DNA from: Flavonifractor sp. An10
GTDB lineage: Bacteria; Bacillota; Clostridia; Oscillospirales; Oscillospiraceae
Length of the DNA stretch: 64,000 nucleotides
Direction of reading: 5' to 3'
Assembly: GCF_002161215.1 (NCBI RefSeq)
Contig: NZ_NFMB01000001.1
Location: 124,001 to 188,000 of the forward strand
Position 1 is the stretch's first letter. Every line of letters starts with the position of its first letter. Made by a program: the position numbers and the translations under genes. The notes beneath the pieces are model-generated. The model had not been told where the DNA came from and made no database searches. It saw only the letters and a list, made by a program, of their open reading frames with translations. Positions 1-7,483 of this stretch are shown one piece after another.

Positions 1-1
1 A

Positions 2-217
2 TACCTTTGCCGCATGGAAACGCTGGGTGAGCTGATGGCCGTCCTGGACACCTGCACCGAGGCCCAGCGCCGCCGGTTCCTGCTCTATGCCCTGGACGGG
101 CTGACTCTTGCGGAGATCGGGGCGGTGTGCGGCTGCTCCAAAGTGGCCGTGTATCAGAGTGTGGAGGCAGTCAGAAAAAAATTTATAAATTTCTTTGAAA
201 ACAGGCTTAACGAATGA
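2..217 (+). CDS. Sigma-70 region-4-like protein, C-terminal part
   Basis: Only the C-terminal 71 residues are in the window; the gene starts upstream. The inverted copy at 7058-7471 is complete and 137 aa long, and this part differs from it at only a few positions (for example LMAVL for LTAVL and GAVC for GTVC). The helix-turn-helix core is LTLAEIGAVCGCSKVAVYQS, which resembles sigma-70 region 4 and recognises DNA; no region 2 is visible even in the full copy. It probably acts as an accessory regulator of the mobile element rather than as a standard sigma factor. It is the first gene of a four-gene series. Confidence 0.75.
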   Translation, partial: YLCRMETLGELMAVLDTCTEAQRRRFLLYALDGLTLAEIGAVCGCSKVAVYQSVEAVRKKFINFFENRLNE

Positions 218-265
218 CCTGTTTTCGGGCTACCAAGTGAAAGGGATTGTTTCCCTTATCCCAGC

Positions 266-301
266 GGGAGGCGGACAGCGGACAAGCTGCCCGCCTCTCC
301 C
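266..301 (+). promoter_or_regulatory. Hairpin in the leader of the sigma-like operon
   Basis: GGGAGGCGGACAGC at 266-279 pairs, with small bulges, with GCTGCCCGCCTCTCCC ending at 301. No T-run follows, so it is not a clear terminator. It lies just before the AGGAGGT ribosome site of the next gene and is kept in the inverted copy (about 6976-7011), so it may control translation or separate the first sigma-like gene from the rest. Confidence 0.4.
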
Positions 302-320
302 ATTTTCAGGAGGTAAGCCT

Positions 321-773
321 ATGAAAACAATCAATCTGCGGTGGATTTATCCCCACTACCGGCACGACGAGTTTGTAGAGGTCAGCGACGAGGTCTGGGA
401 GGCCATGCGGCAGGCCCAGCGCGAGATGAACAACTATGAGCGCCGGAAGGTCTACCACCGCGCCTGGTACTCCCTGGACGCATATAGCTGGGCGGAGAAC
501 TATGCGCTGGAACACGGCAGATCGCCGGAGGAAATCTTTTTGGAGCGCGAGGAACGGGCCGCCCATCTGCGTCTGCTGGCCGCCTTGCCGGAGGCCCTGG
601 CCCATGCCACCCCCACACAGGCCCGCCGCGTCCGGGCCTACTACATCGTCGGTATCAACCAGCCGGAAATTGCCCGGATGGAGGGCGTACACAGCAGCAA
701 GGTCAGCGTTGCCATCCGGCGGGGCCTGCGGAATATGCGCCGTTGCTATGACGGCCTTTTTCCGTCAGAGTGA
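321..773 (+). CDS. Sigma-70 region-4-like protein
   Basis: 150 aa. The N-terminus (MKTINLRWIYPHYR) is shared in style with the next two genes (MQTINLKQYYPF, MKTLNLKKYYYP), so all three are paralogues. The C-terminal third is a helix-turn-helix (ATPTQARRVRAYYIVGINQP then EIARMEGVHSSKVSVAIRRG) like sigma region 4. No region 2 or core-binding part is seen. The start is supported by an AGGAGGT sequence 6 nt upstream. The copy in the right arm (6503-6955) encodes an identical protein. Its job is inferred to be transcriptional control inside the element; the target is unknown. Confidence 0.8.
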   Translation: MKTINLRWIYPHYRHDEFVEVSDEVWEAMRQAQREMNNYERRKVYHRAWYSLDAYSWAENYALEHGRSPEEIFLEREERAAHLRLLAALPEALAHATPTQARRVRAYYIVGINQPEIARMEGVHSSKVSVAIRRGLRNMRRCYDGLFPSE

Positions 774-783
774 GGGCGGGCCT

Positions 784-1245
784 ATGCAGACGATCAACCT
801 CAAGCAATATTACCCGTTCTGTACCGAGGACACCTTTGTGGAGGTGTCGGATGAAATCGTTGAAGCGTTCCTGCTGGACAAGCGGGCCGAGGCCGCCAGG
901 GAGCGCAAGATGTACCGCTACAAGGCGTTTTACTCCCTTGACTGCGACGATGGGATTGAGAACGCCGCCATCGGCTGGGCGCAGCCATCGCCGGAGGATT
1001 GCCTGATGGAAAAGGAGGCGCAGGCCGAATATGCCGAACTGCTCCGGCGGCTCTATGAGGCCATTTCCTCTCTGCCCCCAACGCAGGCCCGCCGCGTCCA
1101 TGCCCGGTATATGCTGGGGATGAAAGTGAAGGACATTGCTGCGATGGAGGGTATTACCCCATCCCAGGCGGGGAAGTCCATCCATGCGGCGCTCCGGCGG
1201 CTGCGCCGGTACTTCATACGCCGGAAATGGACAAGCGGCCTATGA
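784..1245 (+). CDS. Sigma-70 region-4-like protein
   Basis: 153 aa, paralogous to its neighbours. The N-terminal half begins MQTINLKQYYPFCTEDTF; the C-terminal half has the helix-turn-helix (LPPTQARRVHARYMLGMKVK, DIAAMEGITPSQAGKSI) and a basic tail. It starts 10 nt after the previous stop, and its stop overlaps the next ATG as ATGA, so the genes are translationally coupled. The right-arm copy (6031-6492) differs at a few residues (IVEAF/IAEAF, GIEN/GIEK, AISSLPPTQ/ALSSLPPAQ). Function beyond DNA binding cannot be read from the sequence. Confidence 0.8.
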   Translation: MQTINLKQYYPFCTEDTFVEVSDEIVEAFLLDKRAEAARERKMYRYKAFYSLDCDDGIENAAIGWAQPSPEDCLMEKEAQAEYAELLRRLYEAISSLPPTQARRVHARYMLGMKVKDIAAMEGITPSQAGKSIHAALRRLRRYFIRRKWTSGL

Positions 1246-1781
1246 AAACCCTCAACCTGAAAAAATACTACTACCCGATTTGCAAGAAGGACACTTTTGT
1301 GGAAGTGCCGGACGAGGTTGCAGACGCCATTGTGGAGGAAAGCCGCGCAGAGAACGCAAATGACGCCAAGCAGCACTATCACTGTTATTCTCTGGACGCT
1401 TCCCCCGGCATAGAACACCATTTCCCGGAACAGGTCATCTCCCCGGAAGATATTCTGATGGAGAAAGAAACGGAACGGGAACAGGAGGCCGCCCATGCCC
1501 TGATGATGGAACGGCTCCGGGAGGCCCTTGCCACCCTGACGCCCCGGCAGGCGAGCTGCCTTCATGCCCGGTTTTGGGAGGGCAAGCAGTTTAAGGAGAT
1601 TGCCAAGGCCGAAGGCTTTACGACATCAGCGGCCATCGTCACGGTTCGCAACGCCATTATCAAGTTGCAGAAATATTATATCAAGCGCGGCTGGATGGAG
1701 CCGCTGAAGGAGGACGCGATATGCACAAAGAAATCACCACCCAAGCGAAACAGAAAAAAGACGGGCGCGAAGAAGTCCTGA
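1242..1781 (+). CDS. Sigma-70 region-4-like protein, N-terminal variant A
   Basis: 179 aa from the ATG at 1242, chosen because it forms an ATGA overlap with the previous stop and matches the MKT-NLK start of the paralogues; an in-frame ATG lies 15 nt upstream. The C-terminal half has the HTH (LTPRQASCLHARFWEGKQFK, then EIAKAEGFTTSAAIVTVRNA) and a Lys-rich tail. Compared with the inverted copy at 5495-6034, roughly the first 85 residues carry many substitutions while the rest is nearly identical, with no net length change. The end overlaps the DUF3847 gene by 61 nt in another frame. Confidence 0.8.
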   Translation: MKTLNLKKYYYPICKKDTFVEVPDEVADAIVEESRAENANDAKQHYHCYSLDASPGIEHHFPEQVISPEDILMEKETEREQEAAHALMMERLREALATLTPRQASCLHARFWEGKQFKEIAKAEGFTTSAAIVTVRNAIIKLQKYYIKRGWMEPLKEDAICTKKSPPKRNRKKTGAKKS

Positions 1782-2017
1782 AGGAAATCCGTCAGCTTGA
1801 GAATCGCCAGAAGATTTTGGAGAACAAGCAGCGCAACGAGGAACGCAAGGCCCGCACCCGCCGCCTGATTGAACGCGGGGCTATTTTGGAGGGCATTTTC
1901 CCTCTGGCCCCCGACCTTCCCGGCGTAGAGGTCAAGGCGTTCCTGATTGCCCTGTCCCATCTTCCGGGGGCGGCGGAACTGGCCGCAAAACTGCCGAAAT
2001 CCGGGAACAAGCCGTAA
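1721..2017 (+). CDS. DUF3847-like small coiled-coil protein
   Basis: 98 aa, highly charged N-terminal half predicted to be a coiled coil (EIRQLENRQKILENKQRNEE), then ARTRRLIERGAILEGIFP and a C-terminal ALSHLPGAAELAAKL segment. The RQLENR...ENK...RNEERKARTRRLIERGA pattern matches the 98-aa protein at 20325-20621, which stands beside a MobA/L relaxase; this is the DUF3847 layout, known from mobile elements but of undefined function. AAGGAGG precedes the ATG. In the left arm no relaxase follows; the RIT element does. Confidence 0.75.
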   Translation: MHKEITTQAKQKKDGREEVLKEIRQLENRQKILENKQRNEERKARTRRLIERGAILEGIFPLAPDLPGVEVKAFLIALSHLPGAAELAAKLPKSGNKP

Positions 2018-2038
2018 GTCCCTTGTTTACAAGGGCGC

Positions 2039-2121
2039 ATTATCCGAGATATTCAACTATCCGAGGAAATTTTCAAATAGTGGCTATATATAAGGATTTC
2101 AAAGAAATTTCCTCGGATAAT
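2039..2121. repeat. RIT terminal repeat, left
   Basis: The segment starts with TTATCCGAGA and ends with CTCGGATAA, and encloses the 15-bp inverted pair TATCCGAGGAAATTT (2058-2072) and AAATTTCCTCGGATA (2105-2119). Three copies of the TATCCGAG core in 83 bp look like recombinase binding sites. Just outside is the palindrome CCCTTGTTTACAAGGG that follows the DUF3847 stop. The right copy is at 5155-5237. Confidence 0.8.
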
Positions 2122-2128
2122 GTAACAA

Positions 2129-3157
2129 CTATTTTAGAAAGTCCGGCAACTGATTCTCCTTTTTCCGTTTTACAGAACTTTCCTTTTGCTGGGAGAACCA
2201 TTTCTCGTTCCAATCCCGGATATGCCTGTTCACAGTCCCCTGTGAAAGCTCAGCGTACCGTTCGGTCGTAGAGATTGAGGAATGCCCGAGGAAGTTCTTG
2301 ATTGCCATCATTGGAATCCCGGCCTCTAACATATGCGTGGCGGTTGTATGCCGCATGGTATGTGGGGTATAGCGTTTTTCCAAAAACATTCCCGGGTTCT
2401 CGGCCCTCGCAATGGCAACATACTTTTTATAAATCTCTTCGATGCAGGAAATCGTCATCTGCGGATGGGTCTGGCTGGTAAAGATATATGCATCTGCCTG
2501 TCCGGCACGCCCTGTTTCTATCAGATACCGTTCCAGAAGGATTCCGCTGGGGCTTGCGATTACGATCCTGCGGGTTTTATTCCCTTTTCCAGTGATTGTC
2601 AGTTTATACAGATTTTTTTCCTTAAAGAAATCCCTGACTTTGAGGTCGCAGATTTCCTGTGCCCTTGCCCCGCTGGCATACATCAGGTTCAAAAGAACCT
2701 GGTCACGGAATCCAAGGCGTTTTTCAGGGTCTGGGAGCCGGAGCAGGACGGACACTTCGCTAAGGGTAAAGATAGTCCTCGGCTGAATGGCTTTCTTTTT
2801 TACAGGCACCCTCCTGACCGCATTGGCAAACACAGTCGTCGCTTCAAAGTTCCTGTTCTGTGCATAAGCGGCAAAAGAAGCAAGCGCTGAAAGCCGGAGG
2901 TTCCTTGTGGATACCGAGCATCCCCGTTCTGTCTCAATCCACCGTAAGAATCCGTCAACTGTCTCATAATCCAGATCCCGGAACAGTATCTCACCGGCTT
3001 CTTTCTTTTTGACCTGATGGATGTACTGGAACAGGAGACGGAAAGAATGCTTGTAGGATCTGACGGTATTAGGGGAAAGCCCTGATGAGAGCGGCATATA
3101 TTCCGTAAAAAACTGTTCCAGGAGGAACGTGAATTCAGGAAGTTTTTTATTCCTCAT
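2129..3157 (-). CDS. Tyrosine recombinase, third gene of RIT trio
   Basis: 342 aa phage-integrase-type recombinase. An N-terminal SAM-like core-binding domain (about 1-110) is followed by the catalytic domain with R165 (GARAQEI), K191, H266-x-x-R269 (HTMRHTTATHML), H292 (LGHSSISTTERY) and nucleophile Y301: all catalytic positions are present. The ATG at 3157 overlaps the preceding gene's stop (11 nt); a longer in-frame start exists but lies deeper inside that gene. It should work with the other two recombinases to cut and join the element ends. Confidence 0.85.
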   Translation of the reverse strand: MRNKKLPEFTFLLEQFFTEYMPLSSGLSPNTVRSYKHSFRLLFQYIHQVKKKEAGEILFRDLDYETVDGFLRWIETERGCSVSTRNLRLSALASFAAYAQNRNFEATTVFANAVRRVPVKKKAIQPRTIFTLSEVSVLLRLPDPEKRLGFRDQVLLNLMYASGARAQEICDLKVRDFFKEKNLYKLTITGKGNKTRRIVIASPSGILLERYLIETGRAGQADAYIFTSQTHPQMTISCIEEIYKKYVAIARAENPGMFLEKRYTPHTMRHTTATHMLEAGIPMMAIKNFLGHSSISTTERYAELSQGTVNRHIRDWNEKWFSQQKESSVKRKKENQLPDFLK

Positions 3158-4133
3158 ATGCCACCTCCGCAAATACGCCGGAAGCAAAATCTTCAAACAG
3201 CTCTATATATTCCGGAAACATGTCGCCGCTGAATTTCAGGTATTTTTCTGTCTCATCCATGTCATGGTGTCCAAGATAGACCGACAGGAAGGGCACAGAA
3301 TCTTCCGCTGGCCGTCCGTTCTGTTCTGCCTGCGCAAAGGAATGGATGGCAAAATAGTGACGGAAACAATGAAGGCACTGGCCTCTTGAATGGGCCTTGC
3401 CCGGAACATACAGGCCGGTTTCCTGTAAAAGGTTCCGGAAGCGTAAATCAAAAGTCCCTTTGCTGACGGCAGCCCCTTTGTTTTTGGATGACGGGAACAG
3501 ATAGCTTTCCGGCTCTGTTTTGATCCCCATAGCGATGCAGTATCTTTCCAGCATCTGCGTCAGGGTCACATCCATTGGGATGACACGCTGTTTATTGTTT
3601 TTAGCATGGCGGATCAGGATGGTTCCGCTTTGGAAATTTATATCTTTGACTTTGGCGGCGAGCGGCTCACCCAGCCGGAACCCGCACCCAAGGAGCATCC
3701 GCAGCAGCATACAGAACTCCATGTCGGTCTGACAGATTTTCGGGTCTGTATGTTTGTCGGCCCAACTGTCGGCGCGGGCCAGAAGGATTTGTATTTCCTC
3801 GTCTGAAAAGATATATGGGACATAGCTGTCTGATGTTTTGGGGCAGTCCGGCATAAAAACACGGTAACCTTTATACTGGAGATACCGCAGGAATTTACGG
3901 AGATAACTTACCTTGTCGCTGACCGTTTTGGCTGCGTTTGTCTGGCGGATTTCTCTGATCCATCGATTCACTGCCGCTTCTGAAATCACATTTGTATTTT
4001 CTTCCGCCAGCGATGAATCGAAGGAAAGCAATACTCTGCGTGTATTCCGCAAGGTGTCCTCATTGACAGTACCCTGATTGATTTTCAGGTATTCTTCCAA
4101 TTCGTTTCTGAAAACGGACTGAAACTCCTTCAT
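3147..4133 (-). CDS. Tyrosine recombinase, second gene of RIT trio
   Basis: 328 aa from the ATG at 4133, which forms an ATGA overlap with the first gene's stop; a GTG four codons upstream is the alternative. The catalytic set is visible: R153 (CGFRLGEPL), H255-x-x-R258 (HCFRHYFAIHSF), H289/H290 (LGHHDMDETEKY) and Y298. The region before the HxxR is extended and Cys/His-rich compared with XerC/D. It is the middle gene of an overlapping operon, so the three proteins are made together, consistent with a multi-recombinase complex. Confidence 0.85.
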   Translation of the reverse strand: MKEFQSVFRNELEEYLKINQGTVNEDTLRNTRRVLLSFDSSLAEENTNVISEAAVNRWIREIRQTNAAKTVSDKVSYLRKFLRYLQYKGYRVFMPDCPKTSDSYVPYIFSDEEIQILLARADSWADKHTDPKICQTDMEFCMLLRMLLGCGFRLGEPLAAKVKDINFQSGTILIRHAKNNKQRVIPMDVTLTQMLERYCIAMGIKTEPESYLFPSSKNKGAAVSKGTFDLRFRNLLQETGLYVPGKAHSRGQCLHCFRHYFAIHSFAQAEQNGRPAEDSVPFLSVYLGHHDMDETEKYLKFSGDMFPEYIELFEDFASGVFAEVAYEE

Positions 4134-5101
4134 AACAGGGAGCACCTCCCCTCAAGGAAAGCGGCGAATGTGCCCGCCGCCTCCATTACCGGGAGGGCGT
4201 ATCCCCGAAGCTGTTCCAAATCCAGCCGGGCATAGGAACGGATGGCGTTCTGGTCTGTATGCCCTAGAGTTTTCCTTACCACTTCATAAGGGATGTTGTC
4301 ATTGACCATGGAGCTTGCAAGGGATGAGCGGAAAGCATGGGGGCCCTGTTTTCGCCCGTCAGGGTCAATCCCGGCTGCCGCTATGGCAGTCCTTACAATC
4401 TTAGTGATTGCCTGAACAGAGATATGGCTGTAAGGCGGGACAATGCGCAGGAACACATATGGGCTGTCATAGTCGGAACGTTCTTCCTGTAAATATCTCT
4501 TTAAAGCGTCTTTTACATCTGGAACCATGGGAAGTTCAATGGGAATGCCTGTTTTGTGCTGCGTAAGCCGGACTAAATTCCCCTCAAAATCCAGCTCCTT
4601 AAACGTCATGGATGAAATATCGCCGCTCCTGATTCCAAGGCGTGTCGCAAGGAGCAGAGCAGCGTAGTCACGTTTCCCATGCGGAGAATCCTGGTCAACA
4701 CTGTTTTCAATCTTCAGGATTTCCTCTGCCGTGTAAACAGAGGGGTACGGCTGCGGCCTTTTAAAGAGAGGGACGACACCGCTGTAATCCCTGCCGGTAT
4801 ATCCGGAATGATAAGCATACCGGAGAAAAGTGCGGATATGTGAAAGATACCACCTGCTGCGGATTCTCAGGCAGGCAGCCCCTATACTGTGGGCATCCAT
4901 TTCCTGTGGCTTCAAACAGCCTGTTTCAGTTACAGCGGATAAAAAGTAATGGCCGATCTTGTCATGGAGATGGATGGTGCTTTCCCGCAAACCTCTGTGC
5001 CGCCCATCTTCAAGATATCCCGCAAGGAAAGCGTCCATCTCTGGATTCAGTTCCTGATACACACAAGATGTTGATTTGTTTTCATTTGTTTTTTGTCTCA
5101 T
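4130..5101 (-). CDS. Tyrosine recombinase, first gene of RIT trio
   Basis: 323 aa. An N-terminal core-binding domain is followed by the catalytic domain: R158 (RLGIRSGDISSM), H255-x-x-R258 (HAFRSSLASSM), H281 (LGHTDQNAIRSY) and Y290. An AGGAGG sequence 8 nt before the ATG gives a strong ribosome site. It is transcribed from the right terminal repeat towards the left, so its promoter probably lies inside or next to the terminal repeat, where recombinase binding could repress it. The three proteins of the trio are clearly distinct, as expected for RIT elements. Confidence 0.85.
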   Translation of the reverse strand: MRQKTNENKSTSCVYQELNPEMDAFLAGYLEDGRHRGLRESTIHLHDKIGHYFLSAVTETGCLKPQEMDAHSIGAACLRIRSRWYLSHIRTFLRYAYHSGYTGRDYSGVVPLFKRPQPYPSVYTAEEILKIENSVDQDSPHGKRDYAALLLATRLGIRSGDISSMTFKELDFEGNLVRLTQHKTGIPIELPMVPDVKDALKRYLQEERSDYDSPYVFLRIVPPYSHISVQAITKIVRTAIAAAGIDPDGRKQGPHAFRSSLASSMVNDNIPYEVVRKTLGHTDQNAIRSYARLDLEQLRGYALPVMEAAGTFAAFLEGRCSLL

Positions 5102-5258
5102 GGTTAAAGCCTCCTGTTTTCTTTGGTGACTTTAACTGTATCATGTAGAGAAAGATTATCCGAGGAAATTTCTTTGAAATCCTTATATATAGCCACTATT
5201 TGAAAATTTCCTCGGATAGTTGAATATCTCGGATAATGCGCCCTTGTAAACAAGGGAC

Positions 5259-5555
5259 TTACGGCTTGTCCCCGGATGTCGGCAGTTTTGCGGCCAGTTC
5301 CGCCGCCCCCGGAAGATGGGACAGGGCAATCAGGAACGCCTTGACCTCCACGCCGGAAAGGTCGGCGGCCAGAGGGAAAATGCCCTCCAAAATGGCCCCG
5401 CGTTCAATCAGGCGGCGGGTGCGGGCCTTGCGTTCCTCATTACGCTGCTTGTTCTCCAAAATCTTCTGGCGGTTCTCAAGCTGCCGGATCTCCTTCAGGA
5501 CTTCTTCGCGCTCGTCTTTTTTCTGTTTCGCTTGGGCGGTGATTTCTTTGTGCAT
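5259..5555 (-). CDS. DUF3847-like small coiled-coil protein, right copy
   Basis: 98 aa, nearly identical to the left-arm protein at 1721-2017 (DEREEV for DGREEV, AADLSGV for APDLPGV, PTSGDKP for PKSGNKP). It has the same RQLENRQKILENKQ coiled coil and Arg-rich middle. It overlaps the end of the upstream sigma-like gene, and the stop is followed by the CCCTTGTAAACAAGGG palindrome and the RIT right end. In related elements this gene precedes a relaxase; here that neighbour is absent. Confidence 0.75.
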   Translation of the reverse strand: MHKEITAQAKQKKDEREEVLKEIRQLENRQKILENKQRNEERKARTRRLIERGAILEGIFPLAADLSGVEVKAFLIALSHLPGAAELAAKLPTSGDKP

Positions 5556-6034
5556 ATCGCGTCCTCCTTTGGCGGCTTCATCCAGCCGCGCTTGATATAA
5601 TATTTCTGTAACTTGATAATGGCGTTGCGAACCGTGACAACGGCCGCTGATGTGGTGAAGCCCTCGGCCTCGGCAATCCCCTTAAACTGCTTGCCCTCCC
5701 AAAACCGGGCATGAAGGCAGCTCGCTTGCCGCGGCGTCAGGGTGGCAAGGGCCTCCCGGAGCCGCTGCAACATCAATTCATGGGCTTCTTCCTGTTCCTG
5801 GCGCGTTTCTTCTTCCAGCAGAGTGTCCTCAGCGGAGAGGGCATGATAGAGCAGGTGGTATTCCAGGCCGGGGGAATAGTCCATCGAGTAAGTATGGCTC
5901 CATAGCCGCTGCTCGGAGTTGTGGTCGGTGCGCCATTCCTCTGCGATGGCGTCGGCAATCTCGTCCGGCAGTTCTATGAAGGTGTCCGTTTCGTAGAGGG
6001 GATAATAATACTTTTTCAGGTTGATGGTTTTCAT
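5495..6034 (-). CDS. Sigma-70 region-4-like protein, N-terminal variant B
   Basis: 179 aa. It starts at an ATG overlapping the previous stop. The C-terminal half (LTPRQASCLHARFWEGKQFK and the Lys-rich tail) is almost the same as in the left-arm copy, but the N-terminal part differs widely (YPLYETDTFIELPDEIADA against YPICKKDTFVEVPDEVADA, then WRTDHNSEQRLWSHTYSMD against SRAENANDAKQHYHCYSLD). The sharp change from diverged to near-identical sequence within one gene, while flanking genes are almost unchanged, points to local recombination or strong selection on the N-terminal half. Confidence 0.8.
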   Translation of the reverse strand: MKTINLKKYYYPLYETDTFIELPDEIADAIAEEWRTDHNSEQRLWSHTYSMDYSPGLEYHLLYHALSAEDTLLEEETRQEQEEAHELMLQRLREALATLTPRQASCLHARFWEGKQFKGIAEAEGFTTSAAVVTVRNAIIKLQKYYIKRGWMKPPKEDAICTKKSPPKRNRKKTSAKKS

Positions 6035-6492
6035 AGGCCGCTTGTCCATTTCCGGCGTATGAAGTACCGGCGCAGCCGCCGGAGCGCCGCATGGATGGAC
6101 TTCCCCGCCTGGGATGGAGTGATACCCTCCATCGCGGCAATGTCCTTTACTTTCATCCCCAGCATATACCGGGCATGGACGCGGCGGGCCTGCGCTGGTG
6201 GCAAAGAGGAAAGGGCCTCATAGAGCCGCCGGAGCAGTTCGGCATATTCGGCTTGTGCCTCCTTTTCCATCAGGCAATCCTCCGGCGATGGCTGCGCCCA
6301 GCCGATGGCGGCCTTCTCGATCCCGTCGTCACAGTCAAGGGAGTAAAACGCCTTGTAGCGGTACATCTTACGCTCCCTGGCGGCCTCGGCCCGCTTGTCC
6401 AGCAGGAACGCCTCGGCGATTTCATCCGACACCTCCACAAAGGTGTCCTCGGTACAGAACGGGTAATATTGCTTGAGGTTGATCGTCTGCAT
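6031..6492 (-). CDS. Sigma-70 region-4-like protein, right copy
   Basis: 153 aa, start ATG at 6492 (MQTINLKQYYPF), 10 nt after the stop of the upstream paralogue. It carries the same C-terminal HTH (DIAAMEGITPSQAGKSIHAA) as the left copy at 784-1245, with only a handful of substitutions. It is coupled to the next gene by an ATGA overlap, so the operon structure is the same in both arms. Confidence 0.8.
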   Translation of the reverse strand: MQTINLKQYYPFCTEDTFVEVSDEIAEAFLLDKRAEAARERKMYRYKAFYSLDCDDGIEKAAIGWAQPSPEDCLMEKEAQAEYAELLRRLYEALSSLPPAQARRVHARYMLGMKVKDIAAMEGITPSQAGKSIHAALRRLRRYFIRRKWTSGL

Positions 6493-6502
6493 AGGCCCGC
6501 CC

Positions 6503-6955
6503 TCACTCTGACGGAAAAAGGCCGTCATAGCAACGGCGCATATTCCGCAGGCCCCGCCGGATGGCAACGCTGACCTTGCTGCTGTGTACGCCCTCCATCC
6601 GGGCAATTTCCGGCTGGTTGATACCGACGATGTAGTAGGCCCGGACGCGGCGGGCCTGTGTGGGGGTGGCATGGGCCAGGGCCTCCGGCAAGGCGGCCAG
6701 CAGACGCAGATGGGCGGCCCGTTCCTCGCGCTCCAAAAAGATTTCCTCCGGCGATCTGCCGTGTTCCAGCGCATAGTTCTCCGCCCAGCTATATGCGTCC
6801 AGGGAGTACCAGGCGCGGTGGTAGACCTTCCGGCGCTCATAGTTGTTCATCTCGCGCTGGGCCTGCCGCATGGCCTCCCAGACCTCGTCGCTGACCTCTA
6901 CAAACTCGTCGTGCCGGTAGTGGGGATAAATCCACCGCAGATTGATTGTTTTCAT
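6503..6955 (-). CDS. Sigma-70 region-4-like protein, right copy
   Basis: 150 aa, the same protein sequence as the gene at 321-773. The ribosome site AGGAGGT is conserved. The C-terminal helix-turn-helix is EIARMEGVHSSKVSVAIRRG. This complete identity contrasts with the strong divergence in the first half of the third gene of the same arm. Confidence 0.8.
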   Translation of the reverse strand: MKTINLRWIYPHYRHDEFVEVSDEVWEAMRQAQREMNNYERRKVYHRAWYSLDAYSWAENYALEHGRSPEEIFLEREERAAHLRLLAALPEALAHATPTQARRVRAYYIVGINQPEIARMEGVHSSKVSVAIRRGLRNMRRCYDGLFPSE

Positions 6956-7057
6956 AGGCTTACCTCCTGAAAATGGGAGAGGCGGGCAGCTTGTCCGCTG
7001 TCCGCCTCCCCTGGGATAAGGGAAACAATCCCTTTCACTTGGTAGCCCGAAAACAGG

Positions 7058-7471
7058 TCATTCGTTAAGCCTGTTTTCAAAGAATTTTATAAATTTTTTT
7101 CTGACTGCCTCCACACTCTGATACACGGCCACTTTGGAGCAGCCGCACACCGTCCCGATCTCCGCAAGGGTCAGCCCGTCCAGGGCATAGAGCAGGAACC
7201 GGCGGCGCTGGGCCTCGGTGCAGGTGTCCAGGACGGCCGTCAGCTCGCCCAGCGTTTCCTTGCGGCACAGGTAATCCTCCGGCGTTTCGCCGTAGATACC
7301 CACGCCCTCGGTGGCAACTATGTATTCGTCAAACTCCCGGCCATCCCAGTGCCGCCGCTGCTCATGGGACAGGTTTTCGGCTTTGTGGTCGGCCCGGTCA
7401 AGAAATTCATAGACTTCCAGCGTGACCTCTACGGCCACAGCTTGTCCGTTGTAATGGATGGTGACTTCCAT
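7058..7471 (-). CDS. Sigma-70 region-4-like protein, complete copy
   Basis: 137 aa. The N-terminal half (MEVTIHYNGQAVAVEVTLEV) is a compact domain of unknown role, a short acidic linker follows (GIYGETPEDYLCRKE), and the C-terminus is a sigma-region-4-like HTH (LAEIGTVCGCSKVAVYQSVE). The start is supported by GGAGG 9 nt upstream. That GGAGG abuts a strong hairpin (7484-7514). A small ORF (7640-7753) precedes it, as at the second element end (30702 before the 31017 sigma gene). Confidence 0.8.
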   Translation of the reverse strand: MEVTIHYNGQAVAVEVTLEVYEFLDRADHKAENLSHEQRRHWDGREFDEYIVATEGVGIYGETPEDYLCRKETLGELTAVLDTCTEAQRRRFLLYALDGLTLAEIGTVCGCSKVAVYQSVEAVRKKFIKFFENRLNE

Positions 7472-7483
7472 CTGCCTTTCCTC

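Larger units (their letters stand above)
1..2121 (+). repeat. Left arm of a >2.1-kb inverted repeat
   Basis: This segment is repeated in inverted orientation at 5155-7274. Paired coordinates sum to 7276 across nearly the whole length (321 with 6955, 1245 with 6031, 1781 with 5495), so there is almost no net insertion or deletion. The arm holds four sigma-like genes, a DUF3847 gene and the RIT end. Identity stops abruptly at 2121, where the left arm continues with gtaacaact and the right arm with ctttctct. The left arm runs off the window, so its full length is unknown. Confidence 0.93.
2039..5237. mobile_element. RIT (Recombinase-In-Trio) element
   Basis: Three tyrosine recombinase genes in one overlapping minus-strand operon (4130-5101, 3147-4133, 2129-3157) lie between inverted terminal segments (2039-2121 and 5155-5237). 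This matches the RIT element architecture: three different tyrosine recombinases with overlapping reading frames, about 3 kb in all, with terminal inverted repeats. The terminal segments are identical over 83 nt and each contains an inner palindrome (TATCCGAGGAAATTT at 2058-2072 with its complement at 2105-2119). Because the inverted identity continues outward through the sigma-like genes, the exact mobile boundary cannot be fixed from one copy. Confidence 0.75.
5155..7274 (-). repeat. Right arm of the >2.1-kb inverted repeat
   Basis: Inverted counterpart of 1-2121, starting at the same RIT end and covering the DUF3847 gene, three coupled sigma-like genes and the first sigma-like gene. The gene at 5495-6034 has diverged from its left-arm copy in the N-terminal half, so the two arms are real separate copies and not simply an assembly mirror. 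Beyond 7274 the comparison leaves the window on the left side. Confidence 0.93.

Noticed and set aside
436..783. N-terminal extension of the sigma-like gene at 784 (and its mirror at 6493-6840)
   Set aside because: The extension overlaps the upstream gene in another frame; the ATG at 784 matches the start of the paralogues.
1..7274. The inverted repeat as a pure assembly mirror
   Set aside because: The arms differ by a diverged half gene and scattered substitutions, so they are two real copies, although long reads should confirm their placement.
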